64,000 nucleotides of DNA from Lineus longissimus (taxonomy: Eukaryota; Nemertea; Pilidiophora; Heteronemertea; Lineidae). The number at the start of each line of letters is the position of its first letter. Position 1 is the stretch's first letter. The position numbers and the translations under genes were made by a program. The notes below the pieces were generated by a model. It saw only the letters and a list, made by a program, of their open reading frames with translations, ran no database searches and had not been told where the DNA came from. Shown here in pieces: positions 22,309 to 34,659 of this stretch. Location of the stretch: contig NC_088319.1 of assembly GCF_910592395.1 (NCBI RefSeq), positions 8,554,001-8,618,000 on the forward strand, given 5' to 3'.

Positions 22309-23713
22309 ATAGTAAATCGCACATTTATGACATTTTGTTCGAGCATTCTTGCTGCGTACATTTGTTTAAATTATGCAATTCACATGCAATGGAACAGTGT
22401 CAGTCAGGAGATTTTACTAAAGGAGCTACCAATCACTCCAGTGAAAATGCTACAGAAGCTATTTAAAAATCACTTCTCAGTTGCATCCCAGGGGAGTGAT
22501 TCACTCCTGTGGTCATGGTAAAAAAATAGTATACAATTACAAAGAGCAAAAAAGACTCTTGTGAAGAACCTTTAACTTTATTGCAGTGCTAAACACAAAA
22601 AATAAAGTATTAAATTTTTTTGCATTGCCAAGGAAGTACTACTACTATCCAACAAATCAAGAAATAAAAATTTATACAATCAAACAGAAGCCGAGTACTT
22701 TTTTCTGACTTAACCCTTTCGCTACTGGCACTATGTGCATGCTCTGTGTACTGAGCCAGATTTGACCAATTTTAGAGGTTTTTTTCAAAGACAAAGGGCT
22801 GCTGCACTATGTCAGATCGAGAAAGAAAGAAACAACTACTTAGTTGTTATGGACAACTACCTAAACTTTATTTTTACCAAAAAATTAACTTATGCAAATA
22901 TGCAAATTAGGTCATACAGCCTAATTAGCATATTCTGAAAAAACTGAAATCAGGTGGTTGTTTTCGGAATAAAGCTCACTGGGCCATTTATTTCAAGCTT
23001 TCTTGCAAAAAACCTAAACAAGAGTCATTGCCAACCTTCTCCTCCATGTTTTCTCAAAATAATTTTATAAAAATATTGAAAAATGAATTTTTGAGGATAT
23101 CTCTCCCAAAAAGAGGGAAAATTGGCAAATTCCGCATTTTTTGTGAAAAACCGTCAAAAAGTGTTTTTGTGTGGATTTCTTGCAATTTTGCATGTTACAG
23201 GTTGGAGCTTCACTATGAAATATAACAGACATACATGTACTGTAGTTACAACTCAATTATGGTGAGAAATAATAATAATATTTCTCAAAGATCCTTAGAC
23301 TTTGCTTATTTCCCTACAAACCAACTCACAAAGTCATTATACGAAAAAAATACGATCCTTTAGAATTAGGCCCACGGCAGCGGCCGCCTCAGCCCCACCA
23401 CACGGGGCCAAATGGTATTCTGGTATTACTATTAGGCTACGTAGTAGATCGCCCTCGGGAGTTGCCGTGCATGGTTTTTGGCAGTTCCTGGAGATGACTC
23501 GGTACTTTTCGTCAACTTTCGGTTTAATGGCTGAATAATCATGACGGGCATGATTCGAGAATGATCACAGGCGTGATTCACGCTGGCAAGAATATAATTG
23601 ACGGGCGCTATCAAAGTACGCCAGTAAAATGGTTCACCAGCGTCATCACATCACTCCAACAATTTTTTTTCACGGGCGTTCACGGGCGCCAGCGTGATCG
23701 CACCTGGTTCCTG
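22309..23713. other. Non-coding, nothing recognised
   Basis: AT-rich sequence with no supported coding region apart from the possible second piggyBac-like terminus near 22713. Confidence 0.4.
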
Positions 23714-24470
23714 ACAAGTAGGTCAAATCAAAAAAGACCCAGGTGACACATTGAATGGCTGTTAGAATTAGATGTACCTATGATATGAAATTGGTGCCAA
23801 TCGGGCAAGTAATCAGGCCTCTCAATTACATAATTCCTACACCGTATAACGGTGTAGGCCGTACAGGATGTCCCCAAATTAGGTTTATAATATGACCCCC
23901 CTGAAGCGTTTTTTCAATTTTTGACCCCTAACATAACCAAATCTCATCCAAATGGCCTAATTTTATAGTTTTACCCTAAAATTATGATTTTTCAGGTATA
24001 TGTGGTGATATCAGTCACTAACTTTGATTTATGACGTCGCTGTTCAGGCAAATTGGCACGATGAAATGTCCCCAAATTAAGCTAAAAAGCAAAAAAACAT
24101 GTCCCCAAAATATTAAGGAATAATAGCATTTTGAAGAATTTTGGATTTGGCCCCCTCCCTGGAGGCGGCAAATTAGATCGGACCAAACTTCGGTACCTGA
24201 GATCACCTGACCAAGGGGTATATGTGTACTTAATTTGTGATAAATAGCATTTGCGGTTAAGAAACCTGCCATAGTTACATCCTAACGGCCAATTTATGCC
24301 ATTTGACCCCTGTGACCTTGAAAAGTAGGTCAAATACCCGTACGATATGTGATGTATCCTTGCTAGGAGTACCTACCATAAAAATTTTATTGAAAACGGG
24401 ATCATTAATAAGAGACATATCACACTTTTTATGTTTTCAGTTTTGGCCCCCTGGTGGCCAAGTCTGATAT
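23714..24470 (+). repeat. Interspersed repeat family A, partial copy 3 with an insertion
   Basis: Matches the middle of copy 1 (AAGTAGGTCAAATCAAA at 23716; CTGTGACCTTGAAAAGTAGG near 24311). About 300 bp at 23816-24114 interrupt it, from TACACCGTATAACGGTGTAGG-like palindromic sequence to a stretch with repeated ATGTCCCCAAA; the family sequence resumes at AAGGAATAATAGC. Confidence 0.7.
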
Positions 24471-25798
24471 CTTGTGGAGGCGACTTGTTAACTCCTAGAG
24501 TATAACCAGACAAAAGGGAGCAAGTAAGAAATTTTGTGCTCATAATTTCCAATAGAACATACTGTATAACCCACTAGAAGCCCAGCCGAGTTCAAATCTA
24601 CCGCCACTGATAAGCCCTGATAAACCCCATCTAGTATGATCTAGTGCTCAGCTGGAGGCCTCGTTTGTAATACAATCATACAATCCTACCAGTAGCACTG
24701 GCTCTCCTTGGATGCCCTTAGTTACCACTGTGCATCTTTAGGCAGCAAACGCTACCCAGTAGAAACTTTTTCTCAGAAGGCATGCGCAGACAGTGACAGC
24801 CTGAGTTGAATCCGCTTTGATTGGTTGAAATCGGACCAAGAGGGAGTATTTCCAGACCTGAAGACTATAAACCTGACAAGTCTAATTGGAAAATGATCTT
24901 CAAAGTCACTTTCTCACAGCTTCCTCACAGCTTCCTCATGATTAAATAAAGATTAGTGTATAGGTGAAGAGTTCCTTTTGATGATGATAATGTCTGATGC
25001 CGCGTTGACATGGCCGACATTAGCCATGTGGGGAGAAACTTTCCTAGCAACCGGCCAGGCTCCGAGATGGTGGCAGCCATTAGCCAATCAGTGAACAAGC
25101 TTTCTTTGTGCTGAAGATGCATCCGTCTGCACTGGCCACATACACATGCATGAAAATATTACCATGTTTCGGGCCCTGGGAACCTCGGGGGAATTATCTT
25201 TCTTATGGGTGATGAATACTATTTTGGAGTGGAGCATGACACAGAGGAATCATTATTATAATATATATTAAGTTCAAGGGTCTAGATGATCTGCATCCAG
25301 ACTGAGCAAAAGGGGTATAAAAGTCCATAGCCTTCATGAAGGCTATGGAGTTTTTTCATTTCAACTTCACGATGTGAATACCCCCACACACCATCCGCTA
25401 TTACACTGCCAAGTGCCATTAAATGTCAAAGGGTTGGGATGCCATAATGCTGCCGGTACCAAGTAGGCCCACTAAACACTAGACACGAGTGAAATGTAAA
25501 TTGAGAGAAGGATAAAATCACAATATTCAAAGACTGAAAGAGCTACCGGTATTGTCAATTATTTTTGATCGAGGCGAAGCATATATATTTCTTCCGCGTC
25601 ATCTTTCAGATTTTTGTTTTGATATACGCAAGAAAACAGCTCGGCAGTATTTTTTCATATAAACAATGTTTTCTGAAGCAGGCTTGCACATGATACCAGG
25701 TGTTTGGGCAGTACCAAGTGATACCGAGAGAACCCAATGTAGGAATTACCAAGGTATTTATAAGGCAATGTTCCGTAACAAGTTCTAACACAAGACAC
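24471..25798. other. Non-coding, nothing recognised
   Basis: No supported gene. A hairpin CATAGCCTTCATGAAGGCTATG lies at about 25328-25349. Confidence 0.4.
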
Positions 25799-26020
25799 TC
25801 AGCGAGGGTTTAAGACTAAGAGGCTGTGGATAAGCGGAAGATCATGCTGTAGCGGGATGTACGATTGAATGTTTGATGTCGGCTGCAAACTTGCTCCCTT
25901 TAGTCTAGTTACTCTAAGGTTAACATGGTTCTCAAGATGTGCCCACAAAAAAATCACTGGGGTTGAGGTCAGGGGACCTTGGTGGCCATTTAATCTCACG
26001 GTTGATTGCACCAAATGCAT
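25799..26020 (-). pseudogene. Mariner/IS630-type transposase C-terminal fragment
   Basis: KWPPRSPDLNPSDFF near 25960-26000, then after a frameshift LWAHLENHVNLRV, match the C-terminal block of mariner-like transposases (Pro-Pro-Arg-Ser-Pro-Asp-Leu-x-Pro, whose Asp is catalytic). Fragmented upstream sequence up to about 26200 may belong to it. Dead. Confidence 0.65.
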
Positions 26021-26563
26021 CTGCTATACTTGCTAGACTTCCAGTCCTCAACCACTCTTTTACCTCAAACACACGCTGCACAGATGTATTTATGATGTAA
26101 GTTGCACTTTGCTAGTCTGAGAAAATGAGCACTGGGCAGACAAGGTTCATTACCAAAACGTCTATATCCGATGCAAGACCATTCGGTCATCATGGTTGAT
26201 TGAACTCAGAACTGTTTCGTGTACAGTCATCTGTGACAGTAAATTGGAATTCTTGGTGTTATATAAAAGAGGACATCATTAGGTAATAAATGGTGGTTGC
26301 CAATTTCCAAAATATTTAGCCATGTCCAGGTAATAAACAAATTAATCTCGATTTCCCTTTTTTGAAACACCCTGTTAGTGTTGGCATTGTGGCCTGTATA
26401 CCAACCATATATGAATGTATGTCATTTATGTGCTTGAAATTGAATATTATCTCTGCTTGGAGATGGTGTTGCCTTCTTTCATGTTACACTTACAACACAC
26501 ATTGAAATGAAATAAAATCTAAATATCAGGTATATATTACAATATTTCGATGGACCATCATAC

Positions 26564-26645
26564 CTTGGGCTTTTTTCCGTTCTGCATCACTTGAACTGGG
26601 CGGTTTTTCCATCGATCCTAAAATCGAACCGAGGAGGTCCGCCAT
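26564..26645 (-). CDS. SPAG7: SPAG7-like gene, exon 1 (start codon)
   Basis: ATG at 26643-26645 opens MADLLGSILGSMEKPPSSSD, the highly conserved N-terminus of sperm-associated antigen 7, followed by AERKKAQ and a donor GTATGA after 26564. The exon is 82 coding bases, ending in phase 1, which matches exon 2 at 14020-14087. SPAG7 is a small conserved nuclear protein with an R3H-type domain; function in invertebrates is not defined. The left end of a 7-kb foldback-like element lies only 8 bp upstream of the ATG, so the 5' UTR and promoter would be inside that element's terminal repeat. Confidence 0.85.
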
Positions 26646-26979
26646 TTTTATAGGGTCTCGTTAGAGAGTTTGTCTCGAAAGTACGCGATGATGACGTGCA
26701 TGCCCCGTTAACAGGACGTAACATATTTTAAAATGCGTTTCCAATGTGATTCCATGAGGACAACCCATTTATGTCGTATATTACTGGAAACACTCGATTC
26801 CCCTGATTCTGCAGGATGTTAAATCGGGCATTTTATTGGGTCTGTGAAGTTGGCTCCCAGTTCCCAGTTCCCAGTTCCCAGTTCGTTATTCGTACCCATT
26901 TTGAAACATGGTGTGTTTGGGTACGAAATGGGCTAAGCATTTATTCCAGTTCCCAATTCAAATTTCTTTCAAATATTAA

Positions 26980-28680
26980 CCCTCCACAGTCCGATAACTC
27001 AACTTGGTGGTTTTAACCCTTTCCTACCAAGCCTCTCGATTCAACTATCAGTGACTTTAACCCTTTCTGACCCATTTCCCGGTTCAAAATACCAGCTCCT
27101 TATTCGTCTTAACTCGTTTTAACCCTTTATAACTCCATTTCCCGATTCATTTACAGTCACTTTAACCCTTTCTGACTCCATTTCATTCATTTGCAAGTCT
27201 CTTTAACCCTTTCTGACTCCATTTCCCAGTTCAAAGTGCCGTGGATCGAGTTTGTTTACAATATGCAGCGCCATCTTGGAAAAGCTGTGACGTCACCGCG
27301 GTATCGTCCTTGATTTGCAAGTCACTTTAACCCTTTTTGACTCCATTTCCCGGTTCAAAATGCCAGCTCCTTATTCGTCTTAGCTCATTTTAACCCTATA
27401 TAACTCCATTTCCCTATTCAAATACTGGCTCCCAATTCAGCTATAAGTCACTTTAACCCTTTCTGACTCCATTTCCAAGTTCAAAATGCCAGTTCCTTAT
27501 TCGTCTTAACTCATTTTAACCCTCTATAAGTCAATTTCCCTATTCAAATACTGGCTCCCGATTCAGCTACAAGTCACTTTAACCCTTTCTGACTCCATTT
27601 CATTCATTTGCAAGTCTCTTTAACCCTTTTTGACTCCATTTCCCAGTTCAAAATGCCAGTTCCTTATTCGTCTTAACTCATTTTAACCCTCTATCAGTCC
27701 ATTTCCCTATTCAAATGCTGGCTCCCGATTCAGCTACAAGTCACTTTAACCCTTTCTGACTCCATTTCATTCATTTGCAAGGCACTTTAACCCTTTCTGA
27801 CTCCATTTCCCGGTTCAAAATGACAGTTCCTTATTCGTCTTAACTCATTTCAACCCTCTATCAGTCCATTTCCCTATTCAAATGCTGGCTCCCGATTCAG
27901 CTACAAGTCACTTTAACCCTTTCTGACTCCATTTCATTCATTTGCAAGGCACGTTAACCCTTTCTGACTCCATTTCATTCATTTGCAAGTCACTTTAACC
28001 CTATATAACTCCATTTCCCTATTCAAATGCTGACTCCCAATTCAGCTACTAGTCACTTTAGCCCTTTCTGACTCCATTTCATTCATTTGCAAGTCACTTT
28101 AACCCTTTCTGACTCCATTTCCCGGTTCAAAATGCCAGTTCCTTATTCGTCTTAACTCATTTCAACCCTCTATAAGTCCATTTCCCTATTCAAATGCTGG
28201 CTCCCGATTCAGCTACAAGTCACGTTAACCCTTTCTGACTCCATTTCATTCATTTGCAAGTCACTTTAACCCTTTCTGACTCCATTTCCCGGTTCAAAAT
28301 GCCAGCTCCTTATTCGTTTTAACTCATTTTAACCCTCTATAAGTCCATTTCCCTATTCAAATACTAGCTCCCAATTCAGCTACAAGTCACTTTAACCCTT
28401 TCTGACTCCATTTCATTCATTTGCAAGTCTCTTTAACCCTTTCTGACTCCATTTCCCAGTTCAAAATGCCCAGTTCCTTATTCGTCTTAACTCATTTCAA
28501 CCCTCTATAAGTCCATTTCCCTATTCAAATACTGGCTCCCGATTCAGCTACAAGTCACTTTAACCCTTTCTGACTCCATTTCATTCCTTTGCATTTCACT
28601 TGAACTATTTCTTAGCCCATTTCCCGGTTCAAAAGCCAGCTACTTATTCGTCTTAACTCATTTTAATCGCCCACCCATTG
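26980..28680 (+). repeat. Satellite arm, ~167-bp higher-order repeat
   Basis: Three related monomers of about 41, 63 and 63 bp, each starting TTTAACCCT and containing TCCATTTC, alternate in a regular order to make a ~167-bp higher-order unit. Examples: TTTAACCCTTTCTGACTCCA, and TTTAACCCTCTATAAGTCCA. The array is imperfect, with units lost or gained. Confidence 0.85.
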
Positions 28681-29409
28681 AAGCATGGTGAGGTTACAGG
28701 TTAGCGATGGTATTATCACCACAGCTGTTTCGGCTGGAATTGAAGTACAAGTTTTACCAGATTACGCTCTGCAGGGAGGTGCGACACCAAAGTATCAATT
28801 GCTATCCCAATAAACAGCCCAGTTCCTCACCCCAGACAGCTTTCGGAACGTGCGAAGATTACATAATAGGCCTGAATTCACCCATGTATGCCCTCAGTTT
28901 TGCTGTAGTAATTAGGATTATATGTATTGATTAGAATCAACTTGGCGTGAACCAAGTTTTGTGTATTATATTTCGGCTGCCATCTTGAATAGTAGGCCTG
29001 GGCCAGCATTGCAAAGTTAGCTAAAGGATGACTTTGATGGCATTTTTCTGTGCAAACGTTGATGATTGTTTACACTCCCTTTAAGTTTCAGCAGATGCAC
29101 TAAATCTTCAGAAAATGACAATTATATCCATGACTTCTGACTTAGCTATGTATTTTTATAATAAAATGGGGTTTTCCTTGAAAAAAAAATTCACTGGTCC
29201 TTTTTTTACTGATTCCTCATGACACTTTTTTCATGTGCTTTTGAAAGATATATTATTCCCTCATAAGAGATGGTACCTATAAAGTGTTATAAATATGATG
29301 CAATTCTATAGCGAAAAAAGGTTTAACCTGATAGTGATATATGTGTGGGGGTTAAAATGATGATTGGCTGTACCTTGAGTTCAAAATCACAACTAAACCT
29401 GCCTTCTTC

Positions 29410-30025
29410 ATACTACACTGGTATAGGACATGTCATAACCAACATATAGGCGAGGGATGTGACCGTCACACATCCAGCTTAGTGTCCCTGAACCAAGATG
29501 AGACAAGCAGTATAGGACTCTGTATAGGATATGTCATAACCTATATCATGGGCAAGGGATGTGACCATCTCGCTCGTCTTGGTGTCCTGAACCTCGATGG
29601 GACAAGTATAGGACACCCAATAACCAATATCATGGGCAAGGGATATAACTGTCCTCCCGGCTTGGTGTCCCTGAACCACGATGGGACTAAAGGACACCTC
29701 ATAACCAATATCATGGGCAAGAGATGTCCCTGAACCAAGATGGGACTAAAGGACACCTCATAACCAATATCATGGGCAAGAGATGTGACTGTCTTACCTG
29801 GCTTGGTGTCCCTGAACCATGATGGGACTATAGGACACCTCATAAACAATATCATGGGCAAGAGATGTGACTGTCTTACCCGGCTTGGTGTCCCTGAACC
29901 ATGATGGGACTATAGGACACCTCATAAACAATATCATGGGCAAGAGATGTGACTGTCTTACCCGGCTTGGTGTCCCTGAACCACGATGGTACTATAGGAC
30001 ACCTCATAACCAATATCATGGGCAA
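29410..30025. repeat. 82-bp minisatellite at the centre of the foldback element
   Basis: Units containing GGACACCTCATAACCAATAT and GTGTCCCTGAACC recur at 82-bp spacing (for example GGACACC at 29833, 29915 and 29997), with one shortened unit near 29710. Short open frames across it are by-products of the repeat. Confidence 0.85.
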
Positions 30026-31400
30026 ATGGAGTCAGAAAGGGTTAAAGTGCCTTGCAAATGAATGAAATGGAGTCAGAAAAGGTTAAAGTGACTTGTAGCT
30101 GAATCGGGAGCCAGCATTTGAATAGGGAAATGGAGTTATATAGGGTTGAAATGAGTTAAGACGAATAAGGAACTGGCATTTTGAACCGGGAAATGGAGTC
30201 AGAAAGGGTTAAAGAGACTTGCAAATGAATGAAATGGAATCAGAAAGGGTTAAAGTGACTTGTAGCTGAATCGGGAGCCAGCATTTGAATAGGGAAATTG
30301 ACTTATAGAGGGGTAAAGTGAGTTAAGACGAATAAGGAACTGGCATTTTGAACTGGGAAATGGAGTCAAAAAGGGTTAAGGTGACTTGCAAATGAATGAA
30401 ATGGAGTCAGAAAGGGTTAAAGTGACTTGTAGCTGAATCGGGAGCCAGCATTTGAATAGGGAAATGGACTTATAGAGGGTTAAAATGAGTTAAGACGAAT
30501 AAGGAACTGGCATTTTGAACTGGGAAATGGAATCAGAAAGGGTTAAAGAGACTTGCAAATGAATGAAATGGAGTCAGAAAGGGTTAAGGTGACTTGTAGC
30601 TGAATTGGGAGCCAGTATTTGAATTGGGAAATGGACTTATAGAGGGTTAGAATGAGTTAAAACGAATAAGGAGCTGGCATTTTGAACCAGGAAATGGAGT
30701 CAGAAAGGGTTAAAGTGACTTGCAAATGAATGAAATGGAGTCAGAAAGGGTTAACGTGACTTGTAGCTGAATCGAGAGCCAGCATTTGAATAGGGAAATG
30801 GACTTATAGAGGGTTGAAATGAGTTAAGGCGAATAAGGAACTGGCATTTTGAACCGGGAAATGGAGTCAGAAAGGGTTAAAGTGACTTGCAAATGAATGA
30901 AATGGAGTCAGAAAGGGCTAAAGTGACTAGTAGCTGAATGGGGAGTCAGCATTTGCATAGGGAAATGGAGTTATATAGGGTTAAAGTGACTTGCAAATGA
31001 ATGAAATGGAGTCAGAAAGGGTTAAAATGACTTGTAGCTGAATTGGGAGCCAGTATTTGAATTGGGAAATGGAGTTATAGAGGGTTAAAATGAGTTAAGA
31101 CGAATAAGGAGGTGGCATTTTGAACCGGGAAATGGAGTCAAAAAGGGTTAAAGTGACTTGTAAATGAATGAAATGGAGTCAGAAAGGGTTAAAGTGACTG
31201 TAAATGAATCGGGAAATGGAGTTATAGAGGGTTAAAATGCGTTAAGACGAATAAGGAACTGGCATTTTGAACTGGGAAATGTGTCAGAAAGGGTTAAAGT
31301 CACTGATAGTTGAATCGGGAGGTTGGTAGGAAAGGGTTAAAACCACCAAGTTGAGTTATCGGACTTTGGAGGGTTAATATTTGAAAGAAATTTGAATTGG
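30025..31400 (-). repeat. Satellite arm, inverted copy
   Basis: Reverse complement of the 26980-28680 array: monomers with AGGGTTAAA and GAAATGGA in the same three-part order. Followed at 31400-31510 by inverted copies of the GGGAACTGG units flanking the left arm. Confidence 0.85.
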
Positions 31401-31543
31401 GAACTGGGAAATGCTTAGCCCATTTCCTAGTTCCTTATTCGTACCCAAATTCGTACCCAAACATGGGTACGAATAAGGAACTGCGAACTGGGAACTGGGA
31501 ACTGGGAACTGGGAGCCAACTTCACAGACCCCATTTTATTAAG

Positions 31544-33490
31544 CGTCGCATTTGCTCCCAGCTCTGTTCACCATCCCAAATGGCAATATTGCCAATTGGG
31601 CCAAATGGCACTATTGCCAATTGGGCCATGCAATCACGGAAAACCCCAAATATTATTATTATATTTCTTCCTCGATAATTCTTAGAGTCAACAGTGACCA
31701 TTCTCCCGTGAAAGACAGTTGCTTAAGCTACATAAACATTCGAGGTCAACCATTGAACTTTTGATATATGTTGAATTTTGCACAAATCAGCGAAGAACGC
31801 ACCAACTGCACTGGACGACATTTCAACACGGGCCCGACGCACATTCCAAGTTCAGTGTACACATAGGTCGGCAACAACAGTAATATGTAAAGAGCAAGCT
31901 CTAGTGAACTCACACAACTGTTTGACATGGGGGAGCCCCCCGAACCCCCGTCCTTCTGACATATTTAGTCAGTACATTGGATGAGTCCCCCAAACCCCCT
32001 CCCCGTTCTCTAAAGTGACAAGTTTTAGTCAGTACATTGGGGGTAGAAATCACGTGACTGGATCTGGATTTAGTAGTGTTAAAACTGACTTTTTTGAAGT
32101 AAAGTACGTTAATCGAGAAGAAGAGGACGTTTGCTTTGTCTGCAATGAAATGTCACAACTGTCTCCGCCGACGTTGTCCTGTATGTCCTAGCAGACGATT
32201 TTTAAATACAGTCATGATGTCCCACACCTACACTTCAGTGGCGCCGGTGTGAATAAATCTACTTGCGTAAATGGTCAACGGCTCATGACGTCATGAAATA
32301 ATTGCGTCACGAGGAAGGAAACAATGGGAATCACGTCCGACGTGATAACTGTGGGTGCGGCGCGTCGTGAATGCAGGATCGGCCAACGCGCGGCCCATAC
32401 CGCAACCAGAATTGTCATGGGTCTGCACAATTTTTTTCAGATTCGATGGACATGATGGATATATGAATTTTGTTTACACTTTATACATACGTTACCATTA
32501 CACTCACTACGTTGTGTGAGTTAAAATGCGTAGTTTCTTGTTAGCCGCCGGCATATTGGGTAGCGCTCCAGGTTTCAGAAGCTCCAAATAACATTTATTT
32601 GCCAAAACATTTGCTAAATCAACACTGGCATACTGTGAGGACCAAGAAATCAATGATTTCTTTAGGAAAAAAACTCCCTAATGAGACCAAAGCATTCAAT
32701 GAACGATGAAAAACGAGACAAGACCACAATTGATTTTTTAAGCCTTTTAGCAGTTTAAAAACTGTCAATGTTTGACCGCGACGCATCAAAGAATGCGTGG
32801 AGTTGTAACACTGAAATTCGGATATGATATACGGGTTAGTCTTGCGAGTAACTGGTGCGATTTAAATTGGTGATTGACCACGGAAATTTTTTTATAATCG
32901 ACAAATTAGACAGACTTTGATATTTCCACTCTTTTCAGCCAACTGGCAGAAAAAACTCAAAACACGCCCCCTATTACCCAATTAGCAAAATTCGAAATTA
33001 ATTTTTTCATCAAATAATTTCTTTATATCTGTAGACTTGCCACAGCAAATATTTTTTCAATACCTCTCCAAATATGTACTTGAGAGTTAAAAACATGCAC
33101 TCGTCTAATTGATAGGCCTCGACCCTCCAACCGGCTATGAATATTCATTAGTGGTCTTGTCTCAAACAGGAAAACCCTTGGTCAGTCTTGACACTAGAGG
33201 CGCTGATGTCGTTCCTTACAACGCCTCTAGAACAAAATTGTTGCCACCATCTAGAAAAGCAGTACCACGGATGTAGATCTGGAAAGAATCTTTCTTATGG
33301 CTAATATGTAAAGTCAATAAGGACTTGGTGAGCCCCCCTTTAGGTCGGGGGAGCACCTCCGAACCCCCCTACGATAGCGTAACGTTTTTACCCAGTACAA
33401 TGGAGGGGAAACCCCCCCCCCCCAAAAACCCCCATGTTGGGACCATCCATAGTTCCTTCCGACACATTTTTGTTTTGGTAATGTAATACA
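31544..33490. other. Extra sequence in the right arm of the foldback element
   Basis: Not matched in the left arm. It contains another copy of the element terminus (AAACTCCCTAATGAGACC at about 32675-32693) and short duplications such as TTTAGTCAGTACATTGG at 31964 and 32025, and C-rich runs. Probably a separate insertion or an older copy. No gene. Confidence 0.45.
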
Positions 33491-33657
33491 TTGTGATTGT
33501 CCTTATTCACGGGAATCGGGCGTTTCCAGTGATATACGACACAAATGGGTTGTCCTCATGCATTCACTTTGGAAACGCATTTTAAAATAGATGTTACGTC
33601 CTGTTGATGGGGCACGTCATCATCGCGTACATTTGGGAAAAACTCCCTAACGAGACC

Positions 33658-34653
33658 GGAGCAGACGGCTGAAAGTAGTTTAATTATTGGCCGCTAGGGT
33701 GCAGTATGTCGCTCACTCGAATTTTTCACGCAACTTTTGCTAAATAGAGCTAGTTCTAGTTTGTGATTCATTTTGATACTTCAGATTTGGGCAGTAGACC
33801 AATATAACTTAGTCGTCAGTGTGGTTTTAAGCTGGAAAAACTTATTTGTTTTTCTTAAAGTGCCTTTTTTTGGATGGGTGTGTGCGATTGGCTTGTTTAT
33901 GTCACGTGACCTCGACCATGTCGACACAAAATTGAAATAAACCACCCTTTTCTGTCATTATTTAGGACGGATATTTCTCTAATAAAAATATATATATAAT
34001 TGGCCAATTTCTTAGGCATATGTAGCGAATTCCCATGAAGATTTAAATTAATTCAAATTAAATTTAAATTAATTTCAACCAATGGGATAGCGACCACCAC
34101 CGGAAGATCGCGGAGAAATCGTAAACTCAACGGAGTTAATTCAGAAAAAAACCAGAAAAATTGTTTGTAGGATATACAATAGTTACTCTCTTTCATTATA
34201 TACTCCCGCACACACGTGTATCTTAAGAGCCCCTCCTAAAGGGGGGCTTATTAATTTACCTGTGACGTATTACATACATTTTCAATGCATGAATTTGACC
34301 AATCAGGTTTGGTTGATTTACTTCCGTCAACATGAACATGTTGTGACGATCAGTGATCGTTTGTTATTGCGATCAGCTGACTTCTCCCTTGACCCGGTTT
34401 GACCCCGTTATTGTATTATGATTTCCGCGCCAAAAAATTGTTTACCGAGATTTTGCGAGATGTTGGCGAGACTTGGGTAACGCCCATGGGTATGTGTGTT
34501 CAAGAGAGCACTTCGACTCCGTCCGCGATTGAGTGAGGATCGCCGCCGGTTCTGTACGCCTTCGATAGATGACAACGCCCAGAAGTTCATAGCGAGATGG
34601 TTGAAATGGTTTGAAGCAGCGTTAAAATGGTGGTAACGTTTTTATGATTGATT
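33658..34653. other. Non-coding flank of the Polinton
   Basis: No supported gene. AT-rich palindromic sequence at about 34044-34078. Confidence 0.4.
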
Positions 34654-34659
34654 CACGCC
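34654..34659. repeat. Target site duplication, left (CACGCC)
   Basis: Identical to 55108-55113. Six bases is the size made by Polinton integrases. Confidence 0.92.

Larger units (their letters stand above)
26654..33657. mobile_element. Large foldback-like element with inverted satellite arms
   Basis: GGTCTCGTTAGAGAGTTT at 26654 and its inverse ending CTAACGAGACC at 33657 are the outer edges of a long inverted repeat; about 160 bp of each end match (including GTACGCGATGATGACGTG and GGACAACCCATTT on both sides). Next inward lie an inverted pair of GGGAACTGGGAACTGGGAAC arrays, then inverted satellite arms, then a central 82-bp minisatellite. The right arm has about 1.95 kb of extra sequence at 31544-33490. 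No coding gene and no clear target duplication were seen. Foldback-type or other non-autonomous DNA element; class not settled. Confidence 0.6.

Noticed and set aside
24925-25122. 65-residue minus-strand frame as a gene
   Set aside because: No motif, no splice or start evidence, and overlapping repetitive sequence.
29479-30061. Open frames over the 82-bp minisatellite on both strands
   Set aside because: They arise from the repeat period and have no start context or family.
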